Assembly (NCBI RefSeq): GCF_017815135.1
Contig: NZ_JAGJCF010000025.1
Location: 1-53,985, forward strand
Source of the DNA: Jiella mangrovi
Lineage (GTDB): Bacteria > Pseudomonadota > Alphaproteobacteria > Rhizobiales > Rhizobiaceae
Reading direction: 5' to 3'
DNA: 53,985 nucleotides
The translations under genes and the position numbers were made by a program. A model generated the notes under the pieces. The model had not been told where the DNA came from. It made no database searches and saw nothing but the letters and a program-made list of their open reading frames with translations. Every line of letters starts with the position of its first letter. The stretch's first letter is position 1. Positions 8,816-16,804 of the stretch are shown here, in pieces.

Positions 8816-9655
8816 ATGACGCGGTTCTGGACAGTCCGGCGGAACGCAGATGCCGTCCTCGCCGTCGCCCTTCTGGCGGCGGTGGCCGGCCTCTGCATTC
8901 TCGTGCCTCTGCTCTGGCCCCTCGATCCGACGAGGGGCCTCTTGACGGCGACGTTCCGGCCGCCAATGTCGGTGGTGGACGGGCAGCTGCATCCGCTCGG
9001 CACCGATCAGCTGGGACGCGACCTTCTGGCAAGGCTCGGCCTCGGCACGGCGATCTCGCTCGGCATCGTCCTCCTCGCCGCGGTCATTTCCGTCGTTCTG
9101 GGAACCGTTCTCGGGATGCTGGCGGGCTATTTCGGCGGCTGGCTCGACATCGTCATCATGCGCGCCGTCGATATCCAGCTGGCGATCCCGTTCATTCTGC
9201 TCATTCTTCTGATCGTTGCCGTCGTCGGCCCCTCGATGGGCAACCTCGTCGTGGTACTGGGCGTCACCGGCTGGGCGATCTTCGCCCGCGTCGCCCGGGC
9301 GCGCACACTCGAGGTTCGCGAACTGGAATATGTCGAGGCCTCGCGCGCCATCGGACTGTCGAACACTGCGATCATCTTCCGGCATGTTCTGCCGAACATC
9401 GTCGGTCCGCAGACCGTTCTCGTCACGCTCGACCTGCCGAGGCTGATCATCCTCGAGGCCTCGGTCGGCTTTCTCGGTCTCGGCGTCCAGCCGCCGACGC
9501 CGACCCTCGGCAATCTTATCGGTGAAGGACGATCCTTCATCCTTCTCGCCAACTGGCTGGTGCTTTATCCCGGTCTGACGATCGGCGCGCTCGTCGTCGG
9601 CTGCAATCTCCTCGGCGACTGGCTGGTGCGCCGCGCCGACCGCAGGAACGCTTGA
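8816..9655 (+). CDS. ABC transporter permease, DppC type
   Basis: The 279-residue membrane protein starts three bases after the binding-protein stop. It has one N-terminal membrane helix (about 15-37), a periplasmic loop with HPLGTDQLGRDLLARL, which is diagnostic for DppC/OppC, and five more helices. The cytoplasmic coupling motif is EASRAIGLSNTAIIFRHVLPN. It forms the translocation pore with the next gene product. The order here is DppC then DppB, the reverse of the common dppBC order. Confidence 0.93.
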   Translation: MTRFWTVRRNADAVLAVALLAAVAGLCILVPLLWPLDPTRGLLTATFRPPMSVVDGQLHPLGTDQLGRDLLARLGLGTAISLGIVLLAAVISVVLGTVLGMLAGYFGGWLDIVIMRAVDIQLAIPFILLILLIVAVVGPSMGNLVVVLGVTGWAIFARVARARTLEVRELEYVEASRAIGLSNTAIIFRHVLPNIVGPQTVLVTLDLPRLIILEASVGFLGLGVQPPTPTLGNLIGEGRSFILLANWLVLYPGLTIGALVVGCNLLGDWLVRRADRRNA

Positions 9656-10581
9656 TCTCCGTGAAGACCCTTTCCTTCATCACCGGCCGGGCCCTTCAGG
9701 GCGTGGTGGTCATGTTCGGCGTCTCGCTGATCGTGTTCTTCGCGCTGTTTCTGACCGGTGATCCGGCGGCACTGATGATGCCGCCCGAGGCGAGCCGCGC
9801 CGAGATCGAGGCGTTCCGCCAGGCGATGGGCTTCAACGATCCCGTCCTCGTTCAGTATCTCCGTTTCGTCGGCGGAATTCTGCACGGCGAGTTCGGCAAT
9901 TCCCTGCGCTTCCAGCGCCCGGCCCTCGACCTTCTTCTCGACCGGCTGCCGGCAACCGCGCTGCTGGCCTTCGTGGCGCTCGCCTGGAGTTCGCTGCTCG
10001 GCTTCGTGCTGGGAACGATCGCCGCGATCCGCCAGAACAGCGGGATCGACTTCGCGATCCGGGTGATCTCGCTTCTCGGTCAGGCGATCCCGGTCTTCTG
10101 GCTGGCGCTTCTTCTCATCATCGTCTTCTCGCTCAACCTTCGCTGGCTGCCGAGCAGCGGCATCGGCACGGTGCAGCAGCTCGTGCTTCCCTCGCTGGCG
10201 CTCGGGGCGTATTATTTCAGCGCGATCACGCGGCTCGTGCGCGCAAGTCTCATCGAGGTCCTCGGCGAAAACTACATCCGCACGGCCAGAGCCAAGGGAA
10301 TCTCGAACTGGCGGATCGTCGTTCATCACGCCCTGCGCAACGCGCTGATCCCGGTCATCACCGTCCAGGGCATGTATTTCGCCTCGCTCCTCGGCGGCGC
10401 CCTGATCACCGAGATCATCTTCGCCTGGCCCGGCATCGGCAGGCTGGCGGTGGATTCGATCCAGACCAAGGATTTTCCGGTCGTGCAGGCGGTCGTCATC
10501 TTCGCGGCGCTGGTCTTCGTCGTCATGAACTTTCTGGTCGACATCGCCTATGTCTTCCTCAATCCGAGGATCCGGCTGTGA
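9652..10581 (+). CDS. ABC transporter permease, DppB type
   Basis: The 309-residue protein has six predicted membrane segments, the N-terminal FITGRALQGVVVMFGVSLIVFF segment, the family loop with LRFQRPALDLLLDRLPATALL, and the coupling motif RTARAKGISNWRIVVHHALRN. It starts at TTG 9652, which overlaps the previous stop (TTGA) and has AGGA five bases upstream. A GTG at 9661 is an alternative. It pairs with the DppC-type permease and is probably energised by the fused ATPase encoded at 13696-15540. Confidence 0.92.
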   Translation: MISVKTLSFITGRALQGVVVMFGVSLIVFFALFLTGDPAALMMPPEASRAEIEAFRQAMGFNDPVLVQYLRFVGGILHGEFGNSLRFQRPALDLLLDRLPATALLAFVALAWSSLLGFVLGTIAAIRQNSGIDFAIRVISLLGQAIPVFWLALLLIIVFSLNLRWLPSSGIGTVQQLVLPSLALGAYYFSAITRLVRASLIEVLGENYIRTARAKGISNWRIVVHHALRNALIPVITVQGMYFASLLGGALITEIIFAWPGIGRLAVDSIQTKDFPVVQAVVIFAALVFVVMNFLVDIAYVFLNPRIRL

Positions 10582-11933
10582 CGATGGTGAGCCAGAGCCT
10601 GACGGCCAAGGCGCTCGAACTGACCAAGGCCTGGTGCGCGATCCCCTCGGTGCGAGGCAACGAAGCGGCGCTTACGCGGCAGGCTGGTGCCATCGCCGAC
10701 TGGATGAAGAACGAGCTCGGCGCGGACCTCATTGCGGCAACGTCCAGCCGCGGCCGGCCTCCGGTGATCCATGCGCGGCTCGATGTCGGCGCAGAGCATA
10801 CCGTCATTCTCTACAACATGTATGACGTGATGCCGGCCGACGACGCGGGCTGGCAGGCTCCGCCCTTCGAAGGCGGGATCGTCGATCTCGCGGGCATCGG
10901 ACCGAGCTTCGTCGCGCGCGGGGCGGAAAACAACAAGGGTCCCCTCGCCGGCATGCTTCAGGTGGTCAAGGACCTTGCCGACCGGGGCGCGCTCGGCGTC
11001 AATGTCGAATTCCTCGTCGAAGGTGAAGAGGAAAGCGGCAGCGGCGCGCTGCGGGACTATCTCGCCGATCCCGATTGCCCTGTCCGGCCTTCGTCCGGCG
11101 GGCTGTTTCCCTCCTTCTGCGAATATGGCGGCGGCCCGCCCCGCCTCTATCTCGGCTTTTCCGGCATCGCCAAGGGCAGGATCCGCGTTTGCGGCGGCGA
11201 GTGGGGCGGCCCGTCGGCGGCGATCCATTCGAGCAATGCGCCCTGGATCGCCAATCCATCGAGCAGGCTCGTCGAAGCGCTCGGCCATTTCGGCGCGCCG
11301 CCGACGGGCCGGCTCGGCCAGATCGCGCTCGATGACGAGGCCAAAACTATCGTCGCAGAACTCGCGGCGAACTTCGATCCGGCGGCAGAACTCAAATTCC
11401 GCAGGACCCGGCGTTATGCGGTCGCCGGAGATGCCGAAGCCTTGCTCTCCCACGTCCTTTCGACCGCATCGGCGACGATTTCGAGCCTGTCGACGAGCCC
11501 CGCATCCGGGGATGCGGTCATTCCCTCTGCCGCCGAAGCCGGCTTCGACCTGCGCTGCCCGCCCTCTCTCGATCCGGCGGACTATCTCGCCGCCTTCCGC
11601 CGGACGCTTTCGGAGAAATCCCTCGACGGCGTCGTTCTCGATGTCGCCGATTCCTATCCGGGCCATCGTTTTTCGCGCCAGTCGCCAGGCGCCGAAGCGC
11701 TTCTTGCAGCCTATGCCGAAACGTCCGTCACGCCGCAGGTCTGGCCCTGGGCGATCGGCTCGGCGCCCGGCTACGCCTTCGCGCCCCATACGCGCTCGTT
11801 TCTGATCGGCGGCGCCGGTCGCGGCGGCAATGCCCATGGCATCGACGAATTCCTGACGCTGGAGGGCTATCCCCGCTTTCTGAAATCGGTCGAGCTCTGG
11901 CTCGACGCGATGGCCGGAACGAAAGACCGGTGA
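10578..11933 (+). CDS. M20-family hydrolase with altered metal site
   Basis: This 451-residue protein has the M20 two-domain layout of acetylornithine deacetylase/dipeptidases. The catalytic domain includes ILYNMYDVMPADD (about 78-89), FVARGAENNKGP and FLVEGEEESGSG. A lid insert has LGFSGIAKGRIRV and AAIHSSNAPWI, and the C-terminal GRGGNAHGIDEF carries the last metal His. The usual GHxD is NMYD, so the metal His is replaced by Met81. The usual RGxxDDKG is RGAENNKG, so the bridging Asp is replaced by Asn118. The Glu-Glu pair is kept. It overlaps both neighbours by four bases. It probably hydrolyses an amide bond in the imported compound, but the mechanism may differ. Confidence 0.85.
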   Translation: MTMVSQSLTAKALELTKAWCAIPSVRGNEAALTRQAGAIADWMKNELGADLIAATSSRGRPPVIHARLDVGAEHTVILYNMYDVMPADDAGWQAPPFEGGIVDLAGIGPSFVARGAENNKGPLAGMLQVVKDLADRGALGVNVEFLVEGEEESGSGALRDYLADPDCPVRPSSGGLFPSFCEYGGGPPRLYLGFSGIAKGRIRVCGGEWGGPSAAIHSSNAPWIANPSSRLVEALGHFGAPPTGRLGQIALDDEAKTIVAELAANFDPAAELKFRRTRRYAVAGDAEALLSHVLSTASATISSLSTSPASGDAVIPSAAEAGFDLRCPPSLDPADYLAAFRRTLSEKSLDGVVLDVADSYPGHRFSRQSPGAEALLAAYAETSVTPQVWPWAIGSAPGYAFAPHTRSFLIGGAGRGGNAHGIDEFLTLEGYPRFLKSVELWLDAMAGTKDR

Positions 11934-12916
11934 TCTCGCTGCGCTATCTCTCGCGTGCCGACATCCTCGCCGCCGGCGGCGGCGACTTTGCGCTCGCCGT
12001 CGCAAACGTGCGCGAGGCGACGCGGCTGTTGCGGTTCGGCGAAGCGACGATGGTCGCCGAAAGCGTCCTGCCGGTCGGTGGCGACGCCAGACAGAATGCC
12101 TATGGCCTGCCGGCTTCCTTGGGCGGCGGTTTCAACGCGGCGGGGCTGAAATGGGCGATGCACCGGGCAGAGCCGAAAGGCGACCTGCCGAGCATCACCA
12201 GCGCGACCTTCGTCAATCGTCTGAGCGACGGGCGCCCCATCGGCCTTGTCGAAAGCGCGCTTCTCACCCGCATGCGCACGGCCGCCGTGTCAGCGATCGC
12301 CATGCAATCGCTGGCGGCCGGAGCGATCCGGCGCGTTGCGGTGCTTGGCGCCGGAGCGCAGGCGGAGAGCCATGTGGAGATGCTCCGCACGCTGTTTCCG
12401 GACATCGCCGAGATCAGGGTCTGGAACCGGTCGATCGAACGGCTGAACGCGCTCGTCGGCGCGCTGGGGCAGACTTTTGGACCGGCACTGATCGCCGTTC
12501 CGACGCTGGACGAGGCGATCGACGATGCCGATGTCGTCCTGTCATGCACGACCGCGCCGGAGCCGCTGCTTTCGGCGCGAGCGGTGCGGCCCGGGCGGCT
12601 GATCGTCCAGGTCGGCTATCACGAGGTGTCCTTCGAGGCGATTGCCGCGTCCGACCACGTCGTCGTGGATCTGTGGGGCGAGTTTGCCGAGCGCAGCGCC
12701 AAGAGCCTGTTCCAGATGTATCGGGCGAGACGCTTCGCGCCCGAAGGCGTCGCCGCCGATCTGACTCACCTCGTCGTCGATGGCTGGCGCCCGCCTGCAG
12801 GAAGTTCGGTGTATTTTTCGAGCTTCGGGCTCAACCTCTTCGATATCGCGCTGGCGGCGCGGATCCTGCGAGAGGCCGAAGCTCGAGAGATCGGGACAGT
12901 CCTGCCCTTCGTCTGA
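11930..12916 (+). CDS. Ornithine cyclodeaminase/mu-crystallin family NAD(P) enzyme
   Basis: The 328-residue protein begins at a GTG overlapping the M20 stop (GTGA). It has the family Rossmann motif VAVLGAGAQAESHVEMLRTLFPD near residue 135, LTRMRTAAVSAIAMQSLA just before it, and VLSCTTAPEPLLSA further on. Members include ornithine cyclodeaminase, alanine dehydrogenase, ketimine reductases and N-substituted amino acid dehydrogenases, and sequence alone does not choose between them. In this cluster it probably reduces an imine or oxidises an N-substituted or D-amino acid released by the hydrolase. It is last in the operon. Confidence 0.88.
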   Translation: MISLRYLSRADILAAGGGDFALAVANVREATRLLRFGEATMVAESVLPVGGDARQNAYGLPASLGGGFNAAGLKWAMHRAEPKGDLPSITSATFVNRLSDGRPIGLVESALLTRMRTAAVSAIAMQSLAAGAIRRVAVLGAGAQAESHVEMLRTLFPDIAEIRVWNRSIERLNALVGALGQTFGPALIAVPTLDEAIDDADVVLSCTTAPEPLLSARAVRPGRLIVQVGYHEVSFEAIAASDHVVVDLWGEFAERSAKSLFQMYRARRFAPEGVAADLTHLVVDGWRPPAGSSVYFSSFGLNLFDIALAARILREAEAREIGTVLPFV

Positions 12917-12929
12917 GCGTCAGGCTCCG

Positions 12930-12955
12930 GCCGGCATCCGGATCGCCATGCCGGC
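12930..12955. terminator. Inverted repeat in convergent intergenic region, possible terminator
   Basis: GCCGGCAT (12930-12937) and ATGCCGGC (12948-12955) form a perfect 8-bp stem with a 10-base loop, 13 bp after the stop of the cyclodeaminase-family gene. It sits between that gene and the converging SDR gene. Only a short run of T follows (TCGTTTTC), so it is a candidate terminator rather than a certain one. Confidence 0.45.
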
Positions 12956-13006
12956 TCGTTTCGAGAGACAGGCTTCGGCGGAGGCCGACGGTCGCTTTTC
13001 CAAGCC

Positions 13007-13693
13007 TCAGAAACAGTCCTCGACCGACCAGTGGATCGGGATCTCGGCGATGCTCGCCGTCGCCGGGAGTTCGAGGACGAGATGGACGATCCGTGCGACG
13101 TCTTCCGGCTGCGTCAGCTCTTCCGGAGGCCTGTCGGTGATCGCGGCGGCCATGTCGGTCGCAACGAAGCTCGGACAGATCGCGGTGGACCGCACACCCG
13201 CCTCCTTTCCGCACTGGCGCAGGGCGTGGGCAAGGCCGACGGCGGCGAATTTCGACAGGGCGTAGAGCCCTCCGCCCGGCGACTTGACCCGCTTGCCCGA
13301 GAGCGAGGCCATGGTGACGATCCGCCCTCTCGCGGCGGCCAGATGCGGCCATGCGGACTGTGTCAGGCGCATCGGCGACTTGACGTTGATCGCGAAGAGT
13401 TCGTCAAAGGCCGCGTCGTCGGCATCGAGCACCGATGTCCGCGGCGCGATGCCGGCGTTGTGAACGAGACCGTCGAGCCGGCCGAAGCGCTCGATCGTGT
13501 CCGCGACCCAGGCTTTCTCGCTGTCGGGGTCGAGGGCGTCGAAGCGGCAGACGAGGACGGTCTTTCCGGACAGCCTTGAGGCCGAAGGATCGCGCATTCC
13601 CAGACTGACGCACCAGCCGCTTTCAACGAGCCGAGTCGCGATCGCCGCGCCGATGCCGCGCCCTGCCCCGCTGATCATTGCCACCTTTTGCAT
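13007..13693 (-). CDS. Short-chain dehydrogenase/reductase (SDR)
   Basis: This 228-residue classical SDR has the cofactor motif SGAGRGIGAA near the N-terminus, LVHNAGIAP, the catalytic Ser in IVTMASLSGKR, and Tyr-x3-Lys in LYALSK. ATG 13693 follows GGCGG seven bases upstream. A GTG at 13699 overlaps the stop of the upstream ATPase gene, so the two genes are translationally coupled. It probably oxidises or reduces a carbonyl or hydroxyl intermediate of the cluster's pathway. The substrate is unknown. Confidence 0.9.
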   Translation of the reverse strand: MQKVAMISGAGRGIGAAIATRLVESGWCVSLGMRDPSASRLSGKTVLVCRFDALDPDSEKAWVADTIERFGRLDGLVHNAGIAPRTSVLDADDAAFDELFAINVKSPMRLTQSAWPHLAAARGRIVTMASLSGKRVKSPGGGLYALSKFAAVGLAHALRQCGKEAGVRSTAICPSFVATDMAAAITDRPPEELTQPEDVARIVHLVLELPATASIAEIPIHWSVEDCF

Positions 13694-13695
13694 CG

Positions 13696-15540
13696 TCACG
13701 CCGCCTTTCCCGCGCTTTCGGACCACTCTTCGCCCCAAAGCTGCACCTGATGGCCCGGCGAGACGGTCCGCCATTCGCGCCTCGGCGGGACGTAGTCGAC
13801 CGGCCGGATCGGGTTCTTGATCTCGGCGTCGTCGATCGCCCGGCGGATGCCCTTGCGGGCCGGATCGGGAATCGGCACCGCCGCGAGCAGGCGCTTGGTG
13901 TATGGATGCTGGGGGTTCTCGAAGATCGCCGCGCGGGGGCCGATCTCGACGATCTCGCCGAGATACATGACCGCGACCCGGTGGCTGATCCGCTCGACCA
14001 CCGCCATGTCGTGGGAGATGAAAAGAAACGCCAGTCCGAGGTCACGCTGCAGATCGAGCATCAGGTTGATCACCTGAGCCTTGATCGAGACGTCGAGCGC
14101 CGAGACCGCCTCGTCGGCGACGATCACCTTCGGCTCCAGTGCAAGGGCGCGCGCGATGCAGATGCGTTGGCGCTGGCCGCCGGAAAACTCGTGCGGATAG
14201 CGTGATGCCATCGACGGATCGAGACCGACCAGAGGCAGGAGCCGGGAAACCTTCGCCCTCGCCTCCTCGCGCGTCGCCGTCCTGTGCACGAGCATCGGCT
14301 CGGCGATGGCGGCACCGACGCGCATTCGCGGATCGAGACTTGCGAAGGGGTCCTGGAAGATCATCTGGACGCCGCGGCGAAGGAAGCCAAGATCGGAGCC
14401 TTTTGGGCCCAGAACCTCGCGGCCGTCCAGCTTGACCGAGCCGGACCGTGCGTCGGTCAGGCGCATGATCGCGCGGCCCGTCGAGGACTTGCCGCAGCCC
14501 GATTCGCCGACGAGCGCCAGCGTCTCGCCCGCCAGGAGATCGAATGACACGTTCTCGACGGCATGAACGCGGCCGCTGACGCGGCCGAAAAAGCCCGAGG
14601 ACGTATCGAAGCGGGCGACGAGATCGCTCACCTGCAGGACGGGCGTGTCGGCGGCGGGCGGCGCGGCGACGGTTTCGCCGACGCCGTCCGGAAGGCCGGT
14701 CTCGCCGTCGATCAAGGGAAAGCGCGCCGGCAGAAAGGTCCCGCGCATCGAGCCGAGCTGCGGAACGGCGGAGAGCAGCGCCCGCGTGTAAGCCTGTTTC
14801 GGCGCATAGAAAATCTTGTCCGTCGGACCGGCCTCGACGATCTCGCCGCTGAACATGACCGCCGTGCGGTCGGCGATTTCGGCGACGACGCCCATGTCGT
14901 GGGTGATGAAGAGGACGGCGAGATCCTCCTCTTCCTGCAGGATCTTGATGAGTTCCAGGATCTGAGCCTGGATCGTCACGTCGAGCGCGGTGGTCGGCTC
15001 GTCGGCGATCAGCAGCTTTGGCCGGCAGGCAAGCGCGATCGCAATCATCACGCGCTGGCGCATGCCGCCCGAAAGCTGATGCGGATATTCCTCGAAGCGG
15101 CGCGCCGCAGCCGAGATGCGGACCTTTTGAAAAAGCCGCAGCGTCTCGGCCTTGGCCTCGCGAAACGACAGCTTCTGATGCTGGACGAGGACTTCGGAAA
15201 TCTGGTCGCCGATCGTCAAAGCCGGGTTGAGGCTGGTCATCGGCTCCTGAAAGATCATCGCGACGTCGTTGCCGCGAATTCCTCGCATCGCCCCCTCGGT
15301 CATGGGCAGAAGATCGCGGCCATCGAGCATCACCCGGCCGGTGATCCGGCTGGTCTCGTGGGGCAGGAGCCGCATCACCGACAGCGCCGTCACGCTTTTG
15401 CCAGAGCCGGATTCGCCGACGAGCGCCAGCGTCTCGCGCGGCCGGACGGAGAAGGACACATTTCTTACGACCGGATGCCACCCGCCCTCGCGAAAGAAGG
15501 ACACGGCAAGATCCTCGACGCATATGATCGGTTCGCTCAT
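13696..15540 (-). CDS. Fused double ABC ATPase (DppD-DppF type)
   Basis: The 614-residue protein has two complete nucleotide-binding domains. The first has Walker [10 protein letters not shown], signature LSGGMRQRV and Walker [13 protein letters not shown]. The second has [18 protein letters not shown] and [12 protein letters not shown], where the usual Pro after Asp-Glu is Ala. Both carry the oligopeptide-transporter C-terminal extension (PYTRALL-like and [12 protein letters not shown]). It should power the DppC/DppB-type permeases encoded on the other strand. I chose ATG 15540 because the longer frame to 15576 has no better ribosome-binding site. It diverges from the PLP-enzyme gene, with the second operator between them. 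Confidence 0.93.
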   Translation of the reverse strand: MSEPIICVEDLAVSFFREGGWHPVVRNVSFSVRPRETLALVGESGSGKSVTALSVMRLLPHETSRITGRVMLDGRDLLPMTEGAMRGIRGNDVAMIFQEPMTSLNPALTIGDQISEVLVQHQKLSFREAKAETLRLFQKVRISAAARRFEEYPHQLSGGMRQRVMIAIALACRPKLLIADEPTTALDVTIQAQILELIKILQEEEDLAVLFITHDMGVVAEIADRTAVMFSGEIVEAGPTDKIFYAPKQAYTRALLSAVPQLGSMRGTFLPARFPLIDGETGLPDGVGETVAAPPAADTPVLQVSDLVARFDTSSGFFGRVSGRVHAVENVSFDLLAGETLALVGESGCGKSSTGRAIMRLTDARSGSVKLDGREVLGPKGSDLGFLRRGVQMIFQDPFASLDPRMRVGAAIAEPMLVHRTATREEARAKVSRLLPLVGLDPSMASRYPHEFSGGQRQRICIARALALEPKVIVADEAVSALDVSIKAQVINLMLDLQRDLGLAFLFISHDMAVVERISHRVAVMYLGEIVEIGPRAAIFENPQHPYTKRLLAAVPIPDPARKGIRRAIDDAEIKNPIRPVDYVPPRREWRTVSPGHQVQLWGEEWSESAGKAA

Positions 15541-15723
15541 CGGCTTCTTTCCGTCAAACCTGTCCCTCGTCCGCAATCAGGGCGGAACACCGTCGAAGCG
15601 CCGGCCCGTCAGGACCAGCGGGATTTGCCAGTTCCATCGCGCCTTCAGCCTGCTATGACCGTCTTTTCGCGGCAAGCCCGTCATGAAGGGCTTCGGCCAT
15701 AAAGCCCTTGCACGAAGCTTAAA

Positions 15724-15739
15724 GAATATATCATATATC
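15724..15739 (+). promoter_or_regulatory. Probable GntR-regulator operator, site 2
   Basis: GAATATATCATATATC lies in the 256-bp region between the ATPase-SDR unit (minus) and the PLP enzyme-hyuAB unit (plus), 58 bp before the chosen start of the latter. It matches the reverse complement of site 1 (7219-7234) at 15 of 16 bases. It could control both divergent units. Confidence 0.6.
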
Positions 15740-15796
15740 GTAAAGACGAACATGGAGGGCTGGACGTACTGCCGCCCGAGCGAAACCGGAGCTTCG

Positions 15797-16801
15797 ATGG
15801 AACTCAACGACATCCCACGCCTCCCTCTCGGCTTCCTCCCCACCCCGATCGAAGATCTCAAGCGTCTCGGCGACGAACTCAGGATCGACCTGGCGGTCAA
15901 GCGCGACGATTTCACCGGCTTTGGTGGCGGCGGAAACAAGGTTCGCAAGCTCGAATTCCTGATGGCCGAGGCCGTCAGCCGGGGGGTGGACGTCCTCATC
16001 ACCACCGGCGGGCACCAGTCGAACCATGCCCGCATGACGGCGGCCGCCGCCCGCAAGTTCGGCATGAAGCCGATCCTCGTCCTGCGCGGCAACAAGCCGT
16101 CGGTGATGCAGGGCAATCTCCTGCTCGACCATCTTCTCGGCGCCCAGATCGACTTCCTCGATCCGGACGCATATTTCACCGAAATCAATCCGCGCATGCA
16201 GCACCACGCCGACGCTGCAAGAGAGCGCGGCGAGACCCCCTATATCATCCCGCTCGGCGGGGCGAGCGCGCTTGGCGCCATGGGCTATGTCGCGGCGGTC
16301 CGGGAACTTTCCGAACAATACGAGGCCCTCAACCGCCTGCCGCCGGAATACATCGTCGCTCCGGTCGGCTCCGGCGGCACGCTGGCCGGCCTTCTCATCG
16401 GCTGTGCGATGTTCTGGCCATCGACGAAGATCCTCGGAATCGCCGTCAGCGGCAGCGCCGTGCCCTTCAGCCAGCGCATCGCCGACATGGCGAATGGCGG
16501 CGCCGAGCTTCTCGGCCTCGATCACCGCTTCTCCCCGACTGACGTCGCGATCGAGAACGGCTATGTCGGAGAGGCCTATGCCGTCCCGAGCCCGGAGGGC
16601 AACGCCGCCATCGCGCGTGTCGCCCGAAGCGAGGGCATGTTCCTCGATCCGGTCTATACCGGCAAGGCGATGGCCGGCCTCATCGACTGCGTGAAACGCG
16701 GCAGCATCGCGCCCGGCCGGCGCGTCCTCTTCCTTCACTGCGGCGGATCGCCGGCGCTGTTCCCCCATGCCGAACTCCTCACCAGCGACAGGGTGGACTG
16801 A
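15797..16801 (+). CDS. D-cysteine desulfhydrase / ACC deaminase family PLP enzyme
   Basis: The 334-residue protein is a fold-type II PLP enzyme: LPLGFLPTPIEDLKRLGDEL, the Schiff-base Lys in GGGGNKVRKLEFL, the TTGGHQSNHARMTAAAA segment contacting substrate, and PVGSGGTLAGLL for phosphate binding. Relatives are D-cysteine desulfhydrase, ACC deaminase and L-cysteate lyase, which eliminate or deaminate small amino acids. ATG 15797 has GGAG six bases upstream. An ATG at 15752 would start only 12 bases after the operator. It is followed by hyuA after three bases, forming an operon. Confidence 0.88.
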   Translation: MELNDIPRLPLGFLPTPIEDLKRLGDELRIDLAVKRDDFTGFGGGGNKVRKLEFLMAEAVSRGVDVLITTGGHQSNHARMTAAAARKFGMKPILVLRGNKPSVMQGNLLLDHLLGAQIDFLDPDAYFTEINPRMQHHADAARERGETPYIIPLGGASALGAMGYVAAVRELSEQYEALNRLPPEYIVAPVGSGGTLAGLLIGCAMFWPSTKILGIAVSGSAVPFSQRIADMANGGAELLGLDHRFSPTDVAIENGYVGEAYAVPSPEGNAAIARVARSEGMFLDPVYTGKAMAGLIDCVKRGSIAPGRRVLFLHCGGSPALFPHAELLTSDRVD

Positions 16802-16804
16802 GCC

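Noticed and set aside
7532-9385. Long minus-strand open frame opposite the binding-protein and permease genes
   Set aside because: Its sequence is rich in Asp, Arg and His as expected for the reverse of a GC-rich gene, and the plus strand encodes clear transporter proteins.
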